A stretch of DNA of 23,550 nucleotides. Origin: a virus. The stretch is from positions 1 to 23,550 of the IMG/VR virus record IMGVR_UViG_3300033388_001587. One strand, written 5' to 3'. Below are positions 14,299 to 22,784 of the stretch, piece after piece. A model generated the notes under the pieces. The model did not search any database. It was not told the origin of the DNA and saw only the letters and a program-made list of their open reading frames with translations. How positions within the stretch are numbered: the first letter of the stretch is position 1; each line of letters begins with the position of its first letter. The position numbers and the translations under genes were made by a program.

Positions 14299-16467
14299 AT
14301 GGCAGACATGGGCGGCGACGTATATATAACTGGAGCGGACTTCGGTGGCGATCTTCCACAGTGGGCAACTGAGACTACTGCCGTATCTATGGCGGCAGCA
14401 CTCGCTGAATTAGTGGAAATTACTGACAAGCAACAACAGAAACTAGTTGACCAGCTAAAGAAAAACGGCGAAGCCACTAAAGAAGTTGCTGAGACAATAG
14501 GCAAAAAAGGAGTTGCAGGATCACTGAAGGAAGACCTCGCAAAAGTAAGTGATGAAGCATTAGATACCGCTGCAGGATTTGATAAAGTAAACAAACATAT
14601 GCCAGGATTTGGCAAGTATCTCAAGGAGATGCCAAAGTCCTTGAAGCTAGGACTTGCGGGCTTTGGTGGTTTAGTAGCAGGTATGACGTATGCTATAGAT
14701 ATTATACGTAATACTGCTGGTGTAATGAAGGACATGAATGATTCTGGTATCATCGTTGAAGGCGGGATACGTGAATTACAACACAGTCTAGCACAAACAG
14801 GTATGACCCTTGACCAGTTAAGTTCAATCACCGAGAAGTATTCACGAGTTGTAGGAACAAATGGCTGGAAAGCAATCACAAGTCTTACTGCTTCTGTCAA
14901 TGAAGCAGACGGCGGCTTCAGGAAATATGGTATTACAACGGCTGAAGCAACAGAATTTACAGCAGAATACTTAGATCAACAGCGTATGGCTGGTGTATTC
15001 GGTGCAGCATCGCAGCGCGGCCAAAGTAAGGCATTACAAGAGAATGTTGAACGCTTGACTGCATACTCCAAGACCCTAAACGTTTCACGTAAAGCAATGA
15101 TGGATTCAGTTACAGCATTGAAGGGCAGGGAAGACGTACAGGCAGCATTTGCACTAATGTCAGTCGAAGAGAGGAAGGCAGCAAGTGCCGCATTCGACGC
15201 TACTATACAGGGCTTTGCGTCACTTGGTCCTGCTGGTGAAAAGTTTGGTTCAATGCTAACAGATATGATAGCAAATCCAACTGCAGAAGCATCAGAATCA
15301 TTTAAAGCAATTGCAGCGGCTGCTCCTGACCTAGCACAAGATTTGGTTAGCATGTCTAAGCGTGTTAAGGCTGGCGAGAAAATATCTCAAGAAGAAATTA
15401 TGACCACGCTTGAAAAAGCAGGCAACAACAAAGAAGTATTGAAGCAACTAAAACGTGCAGGCGGCGAAATTGGTGCAATGGCTGACTCAATTCTAGTAGC
15501 ATCACTAGCTAGAGAAAATGCTGAGAAGAATGAAGCTATAAATAAGGAAAAGTTCTCTAAGGAATCCGAAGAAATACAATCAAAAGGCTATGAGGCATGG
15601 CTAGCAACATCAGGTGAAGCAATACAAGGTGTTACTGGTGTAGATGATGCGATGGCTAAGTTACATGCAACTATTGAGGAACAAGTATCAGGTGCATTCT
15701 TAGACTTAGTAGGTGACGAAGGCGGACAAGGTGTTAAAGGATTGATTGCAGGCATTGACAAAATGACTGAGATGATTGGTATGTTTGATGATTCAGGCAT
15801 AGTTAAAAACTTTAGGGCACTTTTTGGTGAAGGTGTCCCAGGATTGCTTGGTGCATTAGGTACCCTATCAGCAGTAATATTACTCGGTCCTTATGCACTA
15901 GTAAATCTACCTGCTATAATAACGAAGGTAGGAACTTCGTTCAAGTCAGTATTTACAGGTCTTTTTGGAAAGGAAAGTATGTTTGCTAAAGGATTAACGA
16001 GACTAGGCGGACAATTATCAAAATCGGTAACTAGTTTAGGTGGGTGGGGCAAAGCATTAGGTAAAGGTAGCCTTGTAGCAGGCGCGGCATATGCTGGATG
16101 GAAAGTTGGTAGTGAAATATACAAACGAAATGCAGTAGGTATTCAGGACAAGCTAGCAGAATGGTTTCCACACGATAAAGGCGATCAACCAGATTATGCT
16201 AGCGGTAAAGTAGATTTCAAAACAGGCAAAGTCCGAACAGCAGATGAACAAAAGCTGCATGAAGAAATGCGAGCAAAACGACGAGCAGAAGCAGCCTCAG
16301 TAGCAGCCACAAGTTCAGCAACAGGAGCACCAAGCCAAACTCCACCTGAGGCAGCACCATCAATGAGTGACGCAGACATAGCTAAACTTGATGTTGCAGG
16401 CCAACAACTCTATTATGCTAAACGAATGGTTAGATTAATGGAAGCTAGCGGCGGAATGATGGCCTAA
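14299..16467 (+). CDS. Tape-measure-like tail protein
   Basis: A 722-residue, alanine-rich, mostly helical protein with hydrophobic segments at about 116-137 (LGLAGFGGLVAGMTYAIDII), 511-540 (LLGALGTLSAVILLGPYALV and on) and 588-605 (GSLVAGAAYAGWKVGS), and a low-complexity A/S/P region near 655-690. Long helices with membrane-like segments are typical of tape-measure proteins, which set tail length and enter the host envelope. By the usual rule of about 0.15 nm per residue, 722 residues fit a tail near 100 nm, T4-sized. The divergent neighbour is the gp26/51-like chaperone, which supports the call. T4 gp29 is shorter (590). An internal head or other structural protein is the alternative. GAGGGG precedes the ATG. 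Confidence 0.6.
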   Translation: MADMGGDVYITGADFGGDLPQWATETTAVSMAAALAELVEITDKQQQKLVDQLKKNGEATKEVAETIGKKGVAGSLKEDLAKVSDEALDTAAGFDKVNKHMPGFGKYLKEMPKSLKLGLAGFGGLVAGMTYAIDIIRNTAGVMKDMNDSGIIVEGGIRELQHSLAQTGMTLDQLSSITEKYSRVVGTNGWKAITSLTASVNEADGGFRKYGITTAEATEFTAEYLDQQRMAGVFGAASQRGQSKALQENVERLTAYSKTLNVSRKAMMDSVTALKGREDVQAAFALMSVEERKAASAAFDATIQGFASLGPAGEKFGSMLTDMIANPTAEASESFKAIAAAAPDLAQDLVSMSKRVKAGEKISQEEIMTTLEKAGNNKEVLKQLKRAGGEIGAMADSILVASLARENAEKNEAINKEKFSKESEEIQSKGYEAWLATSGEAIQGVTGVDDAMAKLHATIEEQVSGAFLDLVGDEGGQGVKGLIAGIDKMTEMIGMFDDSGIVKNFRALFGEGVPGLLGALGTLSAVILLGPYALVNLPAIITKVGTSFKSVFTGLFGKESMFAKGLTRLGGQLSKSVTSLGGWGKALGKGSLVAGAAYAGWKVGSEIYKRNAVGIQDKLAEWFPHDKGDQPDYASGKVDFKTGKVRTADEQKLHEEMRAKRRAEAASVAATSSATGAPSQTPPEAAPSMSDADIAKLDVAGQQLYYAKRMVRLMEASGGMMA

Positions 16468-16499
16468 ACCGTAGATTCAAGCGGAATTTGTAAACCAGT

Positions 16500-16507
16500 G
16501 ATAAATA
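16500..16507 (+). promoter_or_regulatory. Late promoter (GATAAATA) for portal and head cluster
   Basis: The context is GTGATAAATACG. The predicted start is near 16513, giving a leader of about 28 bases that includes AAGGA before the portal ATG at 16541. Confidence 0.7.
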
Positions 16508-16540
16508 CGATTAACGATATTTAACTAAGGAACAAACATA

Positions 16541-18265
16541 ATGGCTTGGACAAAATTTTTTAAACCAGTAAACTCGGCGCTGCCTAAGCAAGCATCTGCT
16601 AATACTGGATACGGCTCATCAGCGATGTCCAAATTTTCTTCCTGGCTTCCCGAATTCTATCAAGGTCCGCCTAACCGACTACTGCGTTACTCGCAGTACG
16701 ATCAAATGGATCTTGACCATGAAGTTGCAGCAGCCCTAGATACAATTGCTGACTTTTCAACTCACCTAAGTGAAACAACTAAGACTCCATTTGAAATTGA
16801 ATACAACGAGGAAGCTAGTAGCTCCGAAAAAGAAATTCTAATACGCGCACTAAAGCAGTGGTCAAACTTGAACGAGTTTCCTAAGCGCATGTTCCGTATT
16901 TTCCGCTCTACACTTATGTATGGCGACCAATTCCTAGTCCGTGATCCAGAGACATTCAAGTTGCATTGGGTTGATCCAGCAACAGTTGAAAAGGTACTGA
17001 TTAACGAGAGCGAAGGTAAAAAGATTGAAGCTTATTATATACGCGAGCTTGATCTAAACTTACAAACAATGACTGCAACTAATACGCATAAGAAGACAGG
17101 GATGGGTTACAATGCTCAGGATACTATCTTCCCTAATGCGCCGTTTACAGGCCAAGCAAACTACAGCAGTGGTTCAGCAGCACCTGTCATTAGCACACAA
17201 GGACAGGCGTATCAAAATGCAGAAGCGTTTCCTGTTGATGCAGCACACGTTGTACAGCTAAGTCTTACTGAAGGCATGAACAATAGTTGGCCGTTCGGTG
17301 TTAGCATACTTGAAGGTGTATTCAAAGTATACAAGCAGAAGGAACTACTTGAAGACAGTATCCTAATCTATCGCGTACACAGAGCACCTGAACGTCGTAT
17401 CTTTTATATTGACGTAGGTACAATGCCACCAAACAAAGCAGCACAATACCTTGAGCGCATTCGCTATGAAGTACAGCAGAAGCGCATCCCATCACGAACA
17501 GGCGGTGGTGAGTCTATTGCTGACTCTGCATACAATCCAATGTCAATGCTTGAAGATTACTTCTTCGCATCAACAGCAGATGGACGCGGCTCAAAAGTTG
17601 AGACACTTCCAGGCGGTGAGAACCTAGGCCAGATTGATGACTTGAGATTCTGGAACAATAAGATGCTACGTGGCTTGGGTGTTCCAAGCAGCTATCTCCC
17701 AACAGGGCCAGAAGATGGTAGCGCAACATATAATGATGGTAAGATAGGAACAGCATTTATTCAAGAGTTCCGCTTCTCTCGCGTATGTCAGCGCCACCAG
17801 CGTGTAGTATGTCCAGTACTTGATGAAGAATTTAAACTATTCCTCAAGCACAGAGGCTTTACTATTGACAGCAGCATTTTTAACATTAAGCTATTAGAAC
17901 CACAGAACTTCTCTGAGTATCGACAAATTGAAATTGACGCAGCATACGCAAACTTGTTTGCTAGTGTCAAAGACATCCCTTACATGTCTAAGCGTTTTGC
18001 TATGAAACGTTACCTAGGCTTGAATGACGATGACATTGCTTTGAATGAAAAGCTATGGCGTGAAGAGCAAGCTGTAGAACATGCTACTCAAGATGGCTCA
18101 GGCGCTGCCGCAGACCTACGTAGTGTGGGCGTTGGTGGCGGTGGCTTTGATGATTTCAGCGGCGACGAATTTGAAGGCGACGAAGGTGAAGAAGATATGG
18201 ACGGCGCCGATATTCCAAGCGATGATATTGACTTAGAATCACCTGAGGGCGCAGATCAGCTATAA
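16541..18265 (+). CDS. 20: Portal vertex protein gp20
   Basis: A 574-residue protein, near the T4 gp20 length (524). The body follows gp20 closely: YDQMDLDHEVAAALDTIADF, a segment RIFRSTLMYGDQFLVRDPET, SILIYRVHRAPERRIFYIDVG, MLEDYFFASTADGRGSKVETLPGG, WNNKMLRGLGVPSSYLPTGPE, and a C-terminal SRVCQRHQRVV. The portal is a dodecamer at one capsid vertex that nucleates prohead assembly, docks the terminase and lets DNA through. The last 40 or so residues are unusually acidic and glycine-rich (DEFEGDEGEEDMDGADIP), probably a disordered tail. It heads the T4-type order 20, core proteins, 21, 22, 23. Confidence 0.95.
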   Translation: MAWTKFFKPVNSALPKQASANTGYGSSAMSKFSSWLPEFYQGPPNRLLRYSQYDQMDLDHEVAAALDTIADFSTHLSETTKTPFEIEYNEEASSSEKEILIRALKQWSNLNEFPKRMFRIFRSTLMYGDQFLVRDPETFKLHWVDPATVEKVLINESEGKKIEAYYIRELDLNLQTMTATNTHKKTGMGYNAQDTIFPNAPFTGQANYSSGSAAPVISTQGQAYQNAEAFPVDAAHVVQLSLTEGMNNSWPFGVSILEGVFKVYKQKELLEDSILIYRVHRAPERRIFYIDVGTMPPNKAAQYLERIRYEVQQKRIPSRTGGGESIADSAYNPMSMLEDYFFASTADGRGSKVETLPGGENLGQIDDLRFWNNKMLRGLGVPSSYLPTGPEDGSATYNDGKIGTAFIQEFRFSRVCQRHQRVVCPVLDEEFKLFLKHRGFTIDSSIFNIKLLEPQNFSEYRQIEIDAAYANLFASVKDIPYMSKRFAMKRYLGLNDDDIALNEKLWREEQAVEHATQDGSGAAADLRSVGVGGGGFDDFSGDEFEGDEGEEDMDGADIPSDDIDLESPEGADQL

Positions 18266-18266
18266 C

Positions 18267-18274
18267 GATAAATA
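18267..18274 (+). promoter_or_regulatory. Late promoter-like GATAAATA abutting the next start codon
   Basis: The context is ACGATAAATACT. By the T4 late spacing the transcript would start about at 18280, the A of the next gene's ATG, predicting a leaderless message. Confidence 0.5.
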
Positions 18275-18279
18275 CTACT

Positions 18280-18726
18280 ATGAAACATAACAGCTATGAA
18301 GATGCAGTCGACCGCGCAGAAGCGCACCTAAGAGCTAAGAGACAATCTGTCCTTATATTGCAAAGCAAAACCACAGGCCAGTTTGAAACTATTGCTGCAG
18401 GTGCTTATGCATATTGGACTATGCCAATGCGAGATGAGTATACGATAATGAAGACAGTCGAGACAAAATGGACTGAATCAGTTAACGAAGATATACACAT
18501 GAAGACAACAGAAACAATGGAAATGCTTCTGGAAAATTATTGGCCTGAAGATGATGAGTCTAATAAGACTGAGTTGAATGACACCAGGCGTCCTAGGCTC
18601 ACACTTCGACATTTGAACAAGCTTCGTAAGATACAGGAGCTTAAGAAGATGGAAATGCTAGCACACAAAGACTTTGTTAAAACTATGTACGGCACACCAC
18701 CAGAGGGTGAAGGGCCAGAGTTTTAA
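18280..18726 (+). CDS. Head-cluster protein between portal and prohead core (gp67/68 region)
   Basis: A 148-residue protein located where T4 has genes 67 and 68. The recognisable part is RPRLTLRHLNKLRK (104-117), followed by a basic helix, KKMEMLAHKDFVKTMYG. I associate this pattern with a conserved protein of T4-like cyanophages in the same place, so it is likely a minor prohead core or head protein; the exact T4 counterpart is uncertain. No ribosome-binding site is visible before the ATG, and a late promoter octamer ends five bases before it, so translation is either leaderless or coupled to the portal gene. Confidence 0.7.
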   Translation: MKHNSYEDAVDRAEAHLRAKRQSVLILQSKTTGQFETIAAGAYAYWTMPMRDEYTIMKTVETKWTESVNEDIHMKTTETMEMLLENYWPEDDESNKTELNDTRRPRLTLRHLNKLRKIQELKKMEMLAHKDFVKTMYGTPPEGEGPEF

Positions 18727-18754
18727 AAACTAGTATAATCGCTAGTACTGAGTG

Positions 18755-18761
18755 CTAAATA
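18755..18761 (+). promoter_or_regulatory. Possible late promoter variant (CTAAATA)
   Basis: GTGCTAAATAC occurs in the 172-base gap before the acidic core gene. It differs from the GTGATAAATA motif seen elsewhere mainly at one base and matches the CTAAATA form I recall for T4-like cyanophages. Its position 138 bases before the next gene, upstream of a hairpin, makes its role uncertain. Confidence 0.35.
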
Positions 18762-18777
18762 CAAAAAGAAGCACTTT

Positions 18778-18797
18778 TAGGGCCCTTTCGAGCCCTA
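18778..18797 (+). terminator. Weak hairpin between head genes
   Basis: TAGGGC pairs with GCCCTA around an 8-base loop (6 bp). No T-run follows on the plus strand, so it is at best an attenuator or RNA-stability element. Confidence 0.25.
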
Positions 18798-18898
18798 TCT
18801 CCCTATATTAATTAAATACGTATTGTAACATCCTTACAAGTACATTCTGTGCGTGTGGGGACTTACGCAAACTAAACTTTTAATTAAGGAGAAAAGGA

Positions 18899-19723
18899 AT
18901 GGCACATCAGCAGAAACTTGAGCAGATCCTAGATCTACTCATTAATGAAGAAACTGGTCCTGCATCCGAACTTCTACACTCCGTCATCGTTGAAAAAGCA
19001 CGTACTATGTACGAAGATCTTGTTGAAGAAGATTTTGGTGGCGACGAAAAAGAAGACTTTGCAAGTGAGATCGAAGCCGATAAGGAAGAGATCGAGTCAG
19101 ATGAAATTTATGATGACGAAGGCGAAGAGGAAGGCGACGAAGAAGGTGATTCGGACGAGCCTGCAGAAGAAGAAGAAATTGAAGACCGCATTGAAGATGT
19201 TGAAGCGCAGCTAGCCGAGCTAACTGCACAGTTTGAACAGATTATTGGCGGCGACGAAGGCGAACTTGAAGGCGAAGTTGAGCTAGGCGGAGAAGAAGCG
19301 TTCGGTGACGAAGGTTTTGGCGAAGTTGAGCTAGGCGGAGAAGAAGAGTATGCTGAAGAAAGCATGTACGAAGAGGTCATTGATGAACTCGACGAAGCAA
19401 CAAAGCTACAAGACGAAGTCTCAGGCAACCCACTTGACAGCGAAGGTAAACTAGCTGGCACTGGCAAAAACTCTAAGACAGGCGCAACAGGCAAGGAAAG
19501 CCCATTTACAAGAGCTCCATCAAAAGCAGATCACGGTGGCAAGCCAGTAGTAAGAAAAGGTGGCGACGAGTCTAGCAAGAAAGTAGGCGAAGGCGAAGAC
19601 AACACTCCAACATCAAACATTGACGTTAAATCAGGCGAGAAACAGTCTGCAAGCAACGATGCTAAAGATGACAAGGGTGCAAAAAGCCCACTAGGTAGCA
19701 AGGGTAGCCCAAAAGGCAACTAA
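18899..19723 (+). CDS. Acidic prohead core protein (gp67-like)
   Basis: A 274-residue, extremely acidic protein. A short helical start (residues 1-45, ELLHSVIVEKARTMYEDLVEE) is followed by about 130 residues dominated by E, D and G, including a helix DRIEDVEAQLAELTAQFEQI. The tail is low-complexity and rich in K, G, S and N (TGKNSKTGATGKESPFTRAP and on). Its place after the portal and before gp21 is that of T4 gp67, a small acidic core protein cut by gp21, but this one is over three times longer. A duplicated segment GEVELGGEE lies in the acidic part. TTAAGGAGAAAAGGA precedes the ATG. The role is inferred from position and composition. Confidence 0.7.
   Translation: MAHQQKLEQILDLLINEETGPASELLHSVIVEKARTMYEDLVEEDFGGDEKEDFASEIEADKEEIESDEIYDDEGEEEGDEEGDSDEPAEEEEIEDRIEDVEAQLAELTAQFEQIIGGDEGELEGEVELGGEEAFGDEGFGEVELGGEEEYAEESMYEEVIDELDEATKLQDEVSGNPLDSEGKLAGTGKNSKTGATGKESPFTRAPSKADHGGKPVVRKGGDESSKKVGEGEDNTPTSNIDVKSGEKQSASNDAKDDKGAKSPLGSKGSPKGN
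19271..19346 (+). repeat. 28-bp tandem-like direct repeat in the acidic core gene
   Basis: An identical 28-base segment beginning GGCGAAGTTGAGCTAGGCGG occurs at 19271-19298 and 19319-19346, 48 bases apart and in frame. It encodes GEVELGGEE twice. Perfect identity suggests a recent in-frame duplication. Confidence 0.85.
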
Positions 19724-19737
19724 AACGGGGTTAGTGT

Positions 19738-20358
19738 ATGAACAAGCTATATGAATTTATGTCATTTGACCAGGCTAATTTAGTCCTGGAATCATCAGAA
19801 GATGGAAAGGATCTTTATATGAAAGGGATTTTCATTCAAGGCGACGTAAAAAATCAGAACCAGCGTGTTTACCCGATTAACGAAATCAATCAAGCTGTAC
19901 AACAGATTAATGAGCGAATTCAAAAAGGGGAAACAGTGCTTGGGGAGCTTGACCATCCTGAAGAGCTATCCATTAACTTAGATCGTGTATCACACATTAT
20001 TGAGTCGATGGATATGAACGGAAGAGATGGACACGGAAGTTTGAAGATTATACCAACACCAACAGGACAAATTGTAAGAACATTACTAGAAAGCGGCGCA
20101 AAACTTGGTGTAAGCTCTCGCGGTTCAGGTAACGTAGGGAATGATGGGGCAGTAAGCGAATTTGAGATCATAACGGTCGATATCGTTGCTCAACCATCAG
20201 CACCCGACGCTTATCCAAGAACCATTTACGAAAGCTTATTTAACATGCGCGGTGGACAAACAATGTACAATCTTGCAGCAGACGCAACACAAGATGCAGT
20301 AGCAGAAAGATATCTCTTAAAAGAGATGACCAAGTTTATTAAAGACCTAAAGATATAA
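19738..20358 (+). CDS. 21: Prohead core protease gp21
   Basis: A serine protease of the herpesvirus-assemblin-like family that cleaves scaffold and capsid proteins during prohead maturation. The 206 residues (T4: 212) contain GIFIQGDVKNQNQRVYP (30-46), the histidine motif GELDHPEEL (69-77, H73), and the serine motif LGVSSRGSG (123-131, S126/S127), followed by EIITVDIVAQPSAPDA (143-158). All catalytic elements are present. It lies directly before gp22 and gp23, as in T4. CGGGG about 9 bases before the ATG is the likely ribosome-binding site. Confidence 0.94.
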   Translation: MNKLYEFMSFDQANLVLESSEDGKDLYMKGIFIQGDVKNQNQRVYPINEINQAVQQINERIQKGETVLGELDHPEELSINLDRVSHIIESMDMNGRDGHGSLKIIPTPTGQIVRTLLESGAKLGVSSRGSGNVGNDGAVSEFEIITVDIVAQPSAPDAYPRTIYESLFNMRGGQTMYNLAADATQDAVAERYLLKEMTKFIKDLKI

Positions 20359-20370
20359 GGAGAACGAAAC

Positions 20371-21492
20371 ATGACACAACAGTTCGCAGATATCCTAGCT
20401 GAAAGCTCAAACCTCTCTGAGGAAGCTCGTCAGCAAGTTCAAGAAGCATGGGATTCCAAGCTTGTTGAAGCACGGGAAGAACTAACTGCGGAACTTCGTG
20501 AAGAATTTGCTCAAAAGTTCGAACATGATAAAACTATCATGGTCGAGTCAATTGACAAGTTTCTAAACGATAAAGTTTCGGCAGAGATTGCAGAGTTCGC
20601 TGAAGATAAGAAGGCACTAGCAGAAGAAAGAGTTACATATAAAGCCCGTGTTGCAGAGCACGTAAAGGTACTAGAGCGTTTCATCACTGAGACACTGGCT
20701 ACTGAGATCAAAGAACTACGTTCAGATCGCTCCGCACAACAGGCTAATGTACACAAGCTTGAAGATTTTGTACTGAAGCAGCTAGCTGAAGAAGTCAAAG
20801 AATTCCATAGCGATAAGAAAGCTCTAGCTGAACAACGTGTTAAAATCATTAGTGAAGGGAAGCAAGAACTAGTTAAGACCAAGCGTGAGTTTGTTAAGAA
20901 GGCTGCTCAAGTAATTGAGAAGAACATTAACGAATCACTCAAGAAAGAGATTGGTTCTTTCCGTACTGACATTAAGGCAGCACGCGAGAACGATTTCGGT
21001 CGTCGTATTTTTGAAGCATATGTTGGCGAGTACATGACATCACACTTGAATGAGAGTGGTGAAGTGCGTAAGCTACAAGATGCAGTTGCTAATTTAAACG
21101 AGCAAGTAAAAACTACGAAGATTGCAAATGCAAAACAGAAGCAACTAACTGAATCAGTAGAGCGCAAGCTAAGTGCAGCACAAGATCGCGTTAATCGTGA
21201 TAAGAAGCTAAACGAATTGCTTGGCCCATTGTCCAAGAAGGATCGAGGAGTAATGGAAGAGCTACTACAGACAGTTAAGACAGAAAAACTGGATGAGGGA
21301 TTCAAGAAATTCATTCCTGCAGTCCTAAAGGAAGACACAGTAATACGCAACACAGGCAAGAAACGCACCCCACTGAAGGAATCAGTAAGGACTGCAAAAA
21401 CAGGTAATAAGCGGGGCATGATCGCCCAAGAAGAGGATCAAAGTGACCTCGCAGAAATTTCTCAGCTACAAAAAATGGCTGGGATTAAATAA
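20371..21492 (+). CDS. 22: Prohead scaffold protein gp22
   Basis: A 373-residue, nearly all helical, highly charged protein, longer than T4 gp22 (269). It builds the inner core around which gp23 assembles and is degraded by gp21. Coiled coils fill residues 1-205. A motif with the form F-x-x-x-x-x-x-x-E-[IV]-x-x-[FL]-x-x-D occurs at about 61, 101, 130 and 182 (for example AEIAEFAEDKKALAEERV and EEVKEFHSDKKALAEQRV). The section RRIFEAYVGEYMTSHL (211-226) and the C-terminal IAQEEDQSDLAEISQLQKMAGI match the gp22 family end. TAAGGAG precedes the ATG. Confidence 0.88.
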   Translation: MTQQFADILAESSNLSEEARQQVQEAWDSKLVEAREELTAELREEFAQKFEHDKTIMVESIDKFLNDKVSAEIAEFAEDKKALAEERVTYKARVAEHVKVLERFITETLATEIKELRSDRSAQQANVHKLEDFVLKQLAEEVKEFHSDKKALAEQRVKIISEGKQELVKTKREFVKKAAQVIEKNINESLKKEIGSFRTDIKAARENDFGRRIFEAYVGEYMTSHLNESGEVRKLQDAVANLNEQVKTTKIANAKQKQLTESVERKLSAAQDRVNRDKKLNELLGPLSKKDRGVMEELLQTVKTEKLDEGFKKFIPAVLKEDTVIRNTGKKRTPLKESVRTAKTGNKRGMIAQEEDQSDLAEISQLQKMAGIK

Positions 21493-21515
21493 CTATAAAG
21501 GTAAGGAGAAAGATA

Positions 21516-22694
21516 ATGGCCGATAAGCTATTTGAAAGTAAGTGGAATGCGACGAAAGAAGCTCTTCTAGAAGGGCTAACAGGATCCCGTCGTGATTCAC
21601 TAGGCGTTGTGCTTGAAAACACACGCGCACAGCAATTGAAAGAGTCTGCAACAGCAGGCGCAACAGGCGCTGGTAACATCGCAACATTAAACAAGGTAAT
21701 GCTACCGTTGATCCGACGTGTCATGCCTACAGTGATCGCTAACGAAATCCTAGGCGTACAGCCAATGACAGGACCAGTTGGTCAGATTCACACTCTACGT
21801 GTACGTTACGCTGATACAGCATCAGGCGTAACCGCAGGAACGGAAGCATTAGGTCCGTTTGATCTAGCACGTGGCTATTCTGGTGACGAAGCTGCTAACC
21901 CATTGGGTCAGCCAGCAGGTACAGCAGCACTTGAAGGTGTTCCTGGTAACCGCCTAAGCATCCAGATTCTCAAAGAGACTGTAGAAGCTCGCTCACGTAA
22001 GCTATCTGCACGTTGGACTTTTGAGTCTGCACAGGACGCACAGGCAGTTCATGGCATCGACATTGAAGCTGAGATCATGCAAGCACTAGCACAGGAAATC
22101 ACAGTTGAGATCGACCAAGAGTTGATCGGACGTCTTCGTGTACTAGCAGGAGCAGCACCAGTAACATTCGACCAGAGCGCAGTATCAGGTACAGCTACTT
22201 ACGTAGGTGACGAGCACGCTGCACTGGCTGTAATGATTAACCAGCAAGCTAACCTAGTTGCAGCACGTACACGACGTGGCGCAGCAAACTGGGCAGTAGT
22301 ATCTCCTACAACACTAACAGTGTTGCAGTCAGCTACAACTTCTTCGTTCGCTCGTACTACAGAAGGTACATTTGAAGCACCAACAAACACAAAGTTTGTA
22401 GGTACTTTGAACAACAGCATGAAGATCTACTCTGACCAGTACGCGGCTGATAACACAGCAGTACTACTTGGTTATAAGGGTCCTACAGAGACAGATGCAG
22501 CGGCGTTCTATTGCCCTTACATCCCTCTAATGTCAACAGGTCCAGTAATGGATCCAGCAACATTCGAGCCTGTAGTAAGCTTTATGACACGTTACGGCTA
22601 CCAAGAGCTATCTAACACAGCTAACTCTTTGGGTAACGCGGCAGACTACCTATCACAGGTTGGGATCAACAGCGGTACACTAACATTCTTCTAA
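21516..22694 (+). CDS. 23: Major capsid protein gp23 (compact form)
   Basis: A HK97-fold capsid protein. Family landmarks include TLNKVMLPLIRRVMPTVIANEILGVQPMTGPVGQI (around residues 57-90), LRVRYA, the segment LEARSRKLSARWTFE-like VEARSRKLSARWTFESAQD, AEIMQALAQEITVEIDQELI, WAVVSPTTLTVLQS, YKGPTETDAAAFYCPYIPLM, and FMTRYGY near the end. At 392 residues it is far shorter than T4 gp23 (521), implying a missing or small insertion domain and a short N-terminal delta region. QLKE|SATAG (cut after E43) fits the gp21 rule (L or I)-x-E. GGTAAGGAG precedes the ATG, and a strong terminator follows. Confidence 0.95.
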   Translation: MADKLFESKWNATKEALLEGLTGSRRDSLGVVLENTRAQQLKESATAGATGAGNIATLNKVMLPLIRRVMPTVIANEILGVQPMTGPVGQIHTLRVRYADTASGVTAGTEALGPFDLARGYSGDEAANPLGQPAGTAALEGVPGNRLSIQILKETVEARSRKLSARWTFESAQDAQAVHGIDIEAEIMQALAQEITVEIDQELIGRLRVLAGAAPVTFDQSAVSGTATYVGDEHAALAVMINQQANLVAARTRRGAANWAVVSPTTLTVLQSATTSSFARTTEGTFEAPTNTKFVGTLNNSMKIYSDQYAADNTAVLLGYKGPTETDAAAFYCPYIPLMSTGPVMDPATFEPVVSFMTRYGYQELSNTANSLGNAADYLSQVGINSGTLTFF

Positions 22695-22722
22695 GTCGAA
22701 GAATCTAGCAAACCAAACAATC

Positions 22723-22746
22723 AAGCGCACTTCGGTGCGCTTTTTT
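22723..22746 (+). terminator. Intrinsic terminator after gp23
   Basis: AAGCGCAC pairs with GTGCGCTT around a UUCG tetraloop, followed by a run of T. A textbook rho-independent terminator, closing the head transcript. Confidence 0.95.
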
Positions 22747-22784
22747 GTGTCTAAAATTCCTCCCCTGAAAATTTAGTAATTAGT

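Noticed and set aside
19005-19494. Serine- and leucine-rich frames opposite the acidic core gene
   Set aside because: They are mirror frames of repetitive GAA/GAC codons and have no start signals or context.
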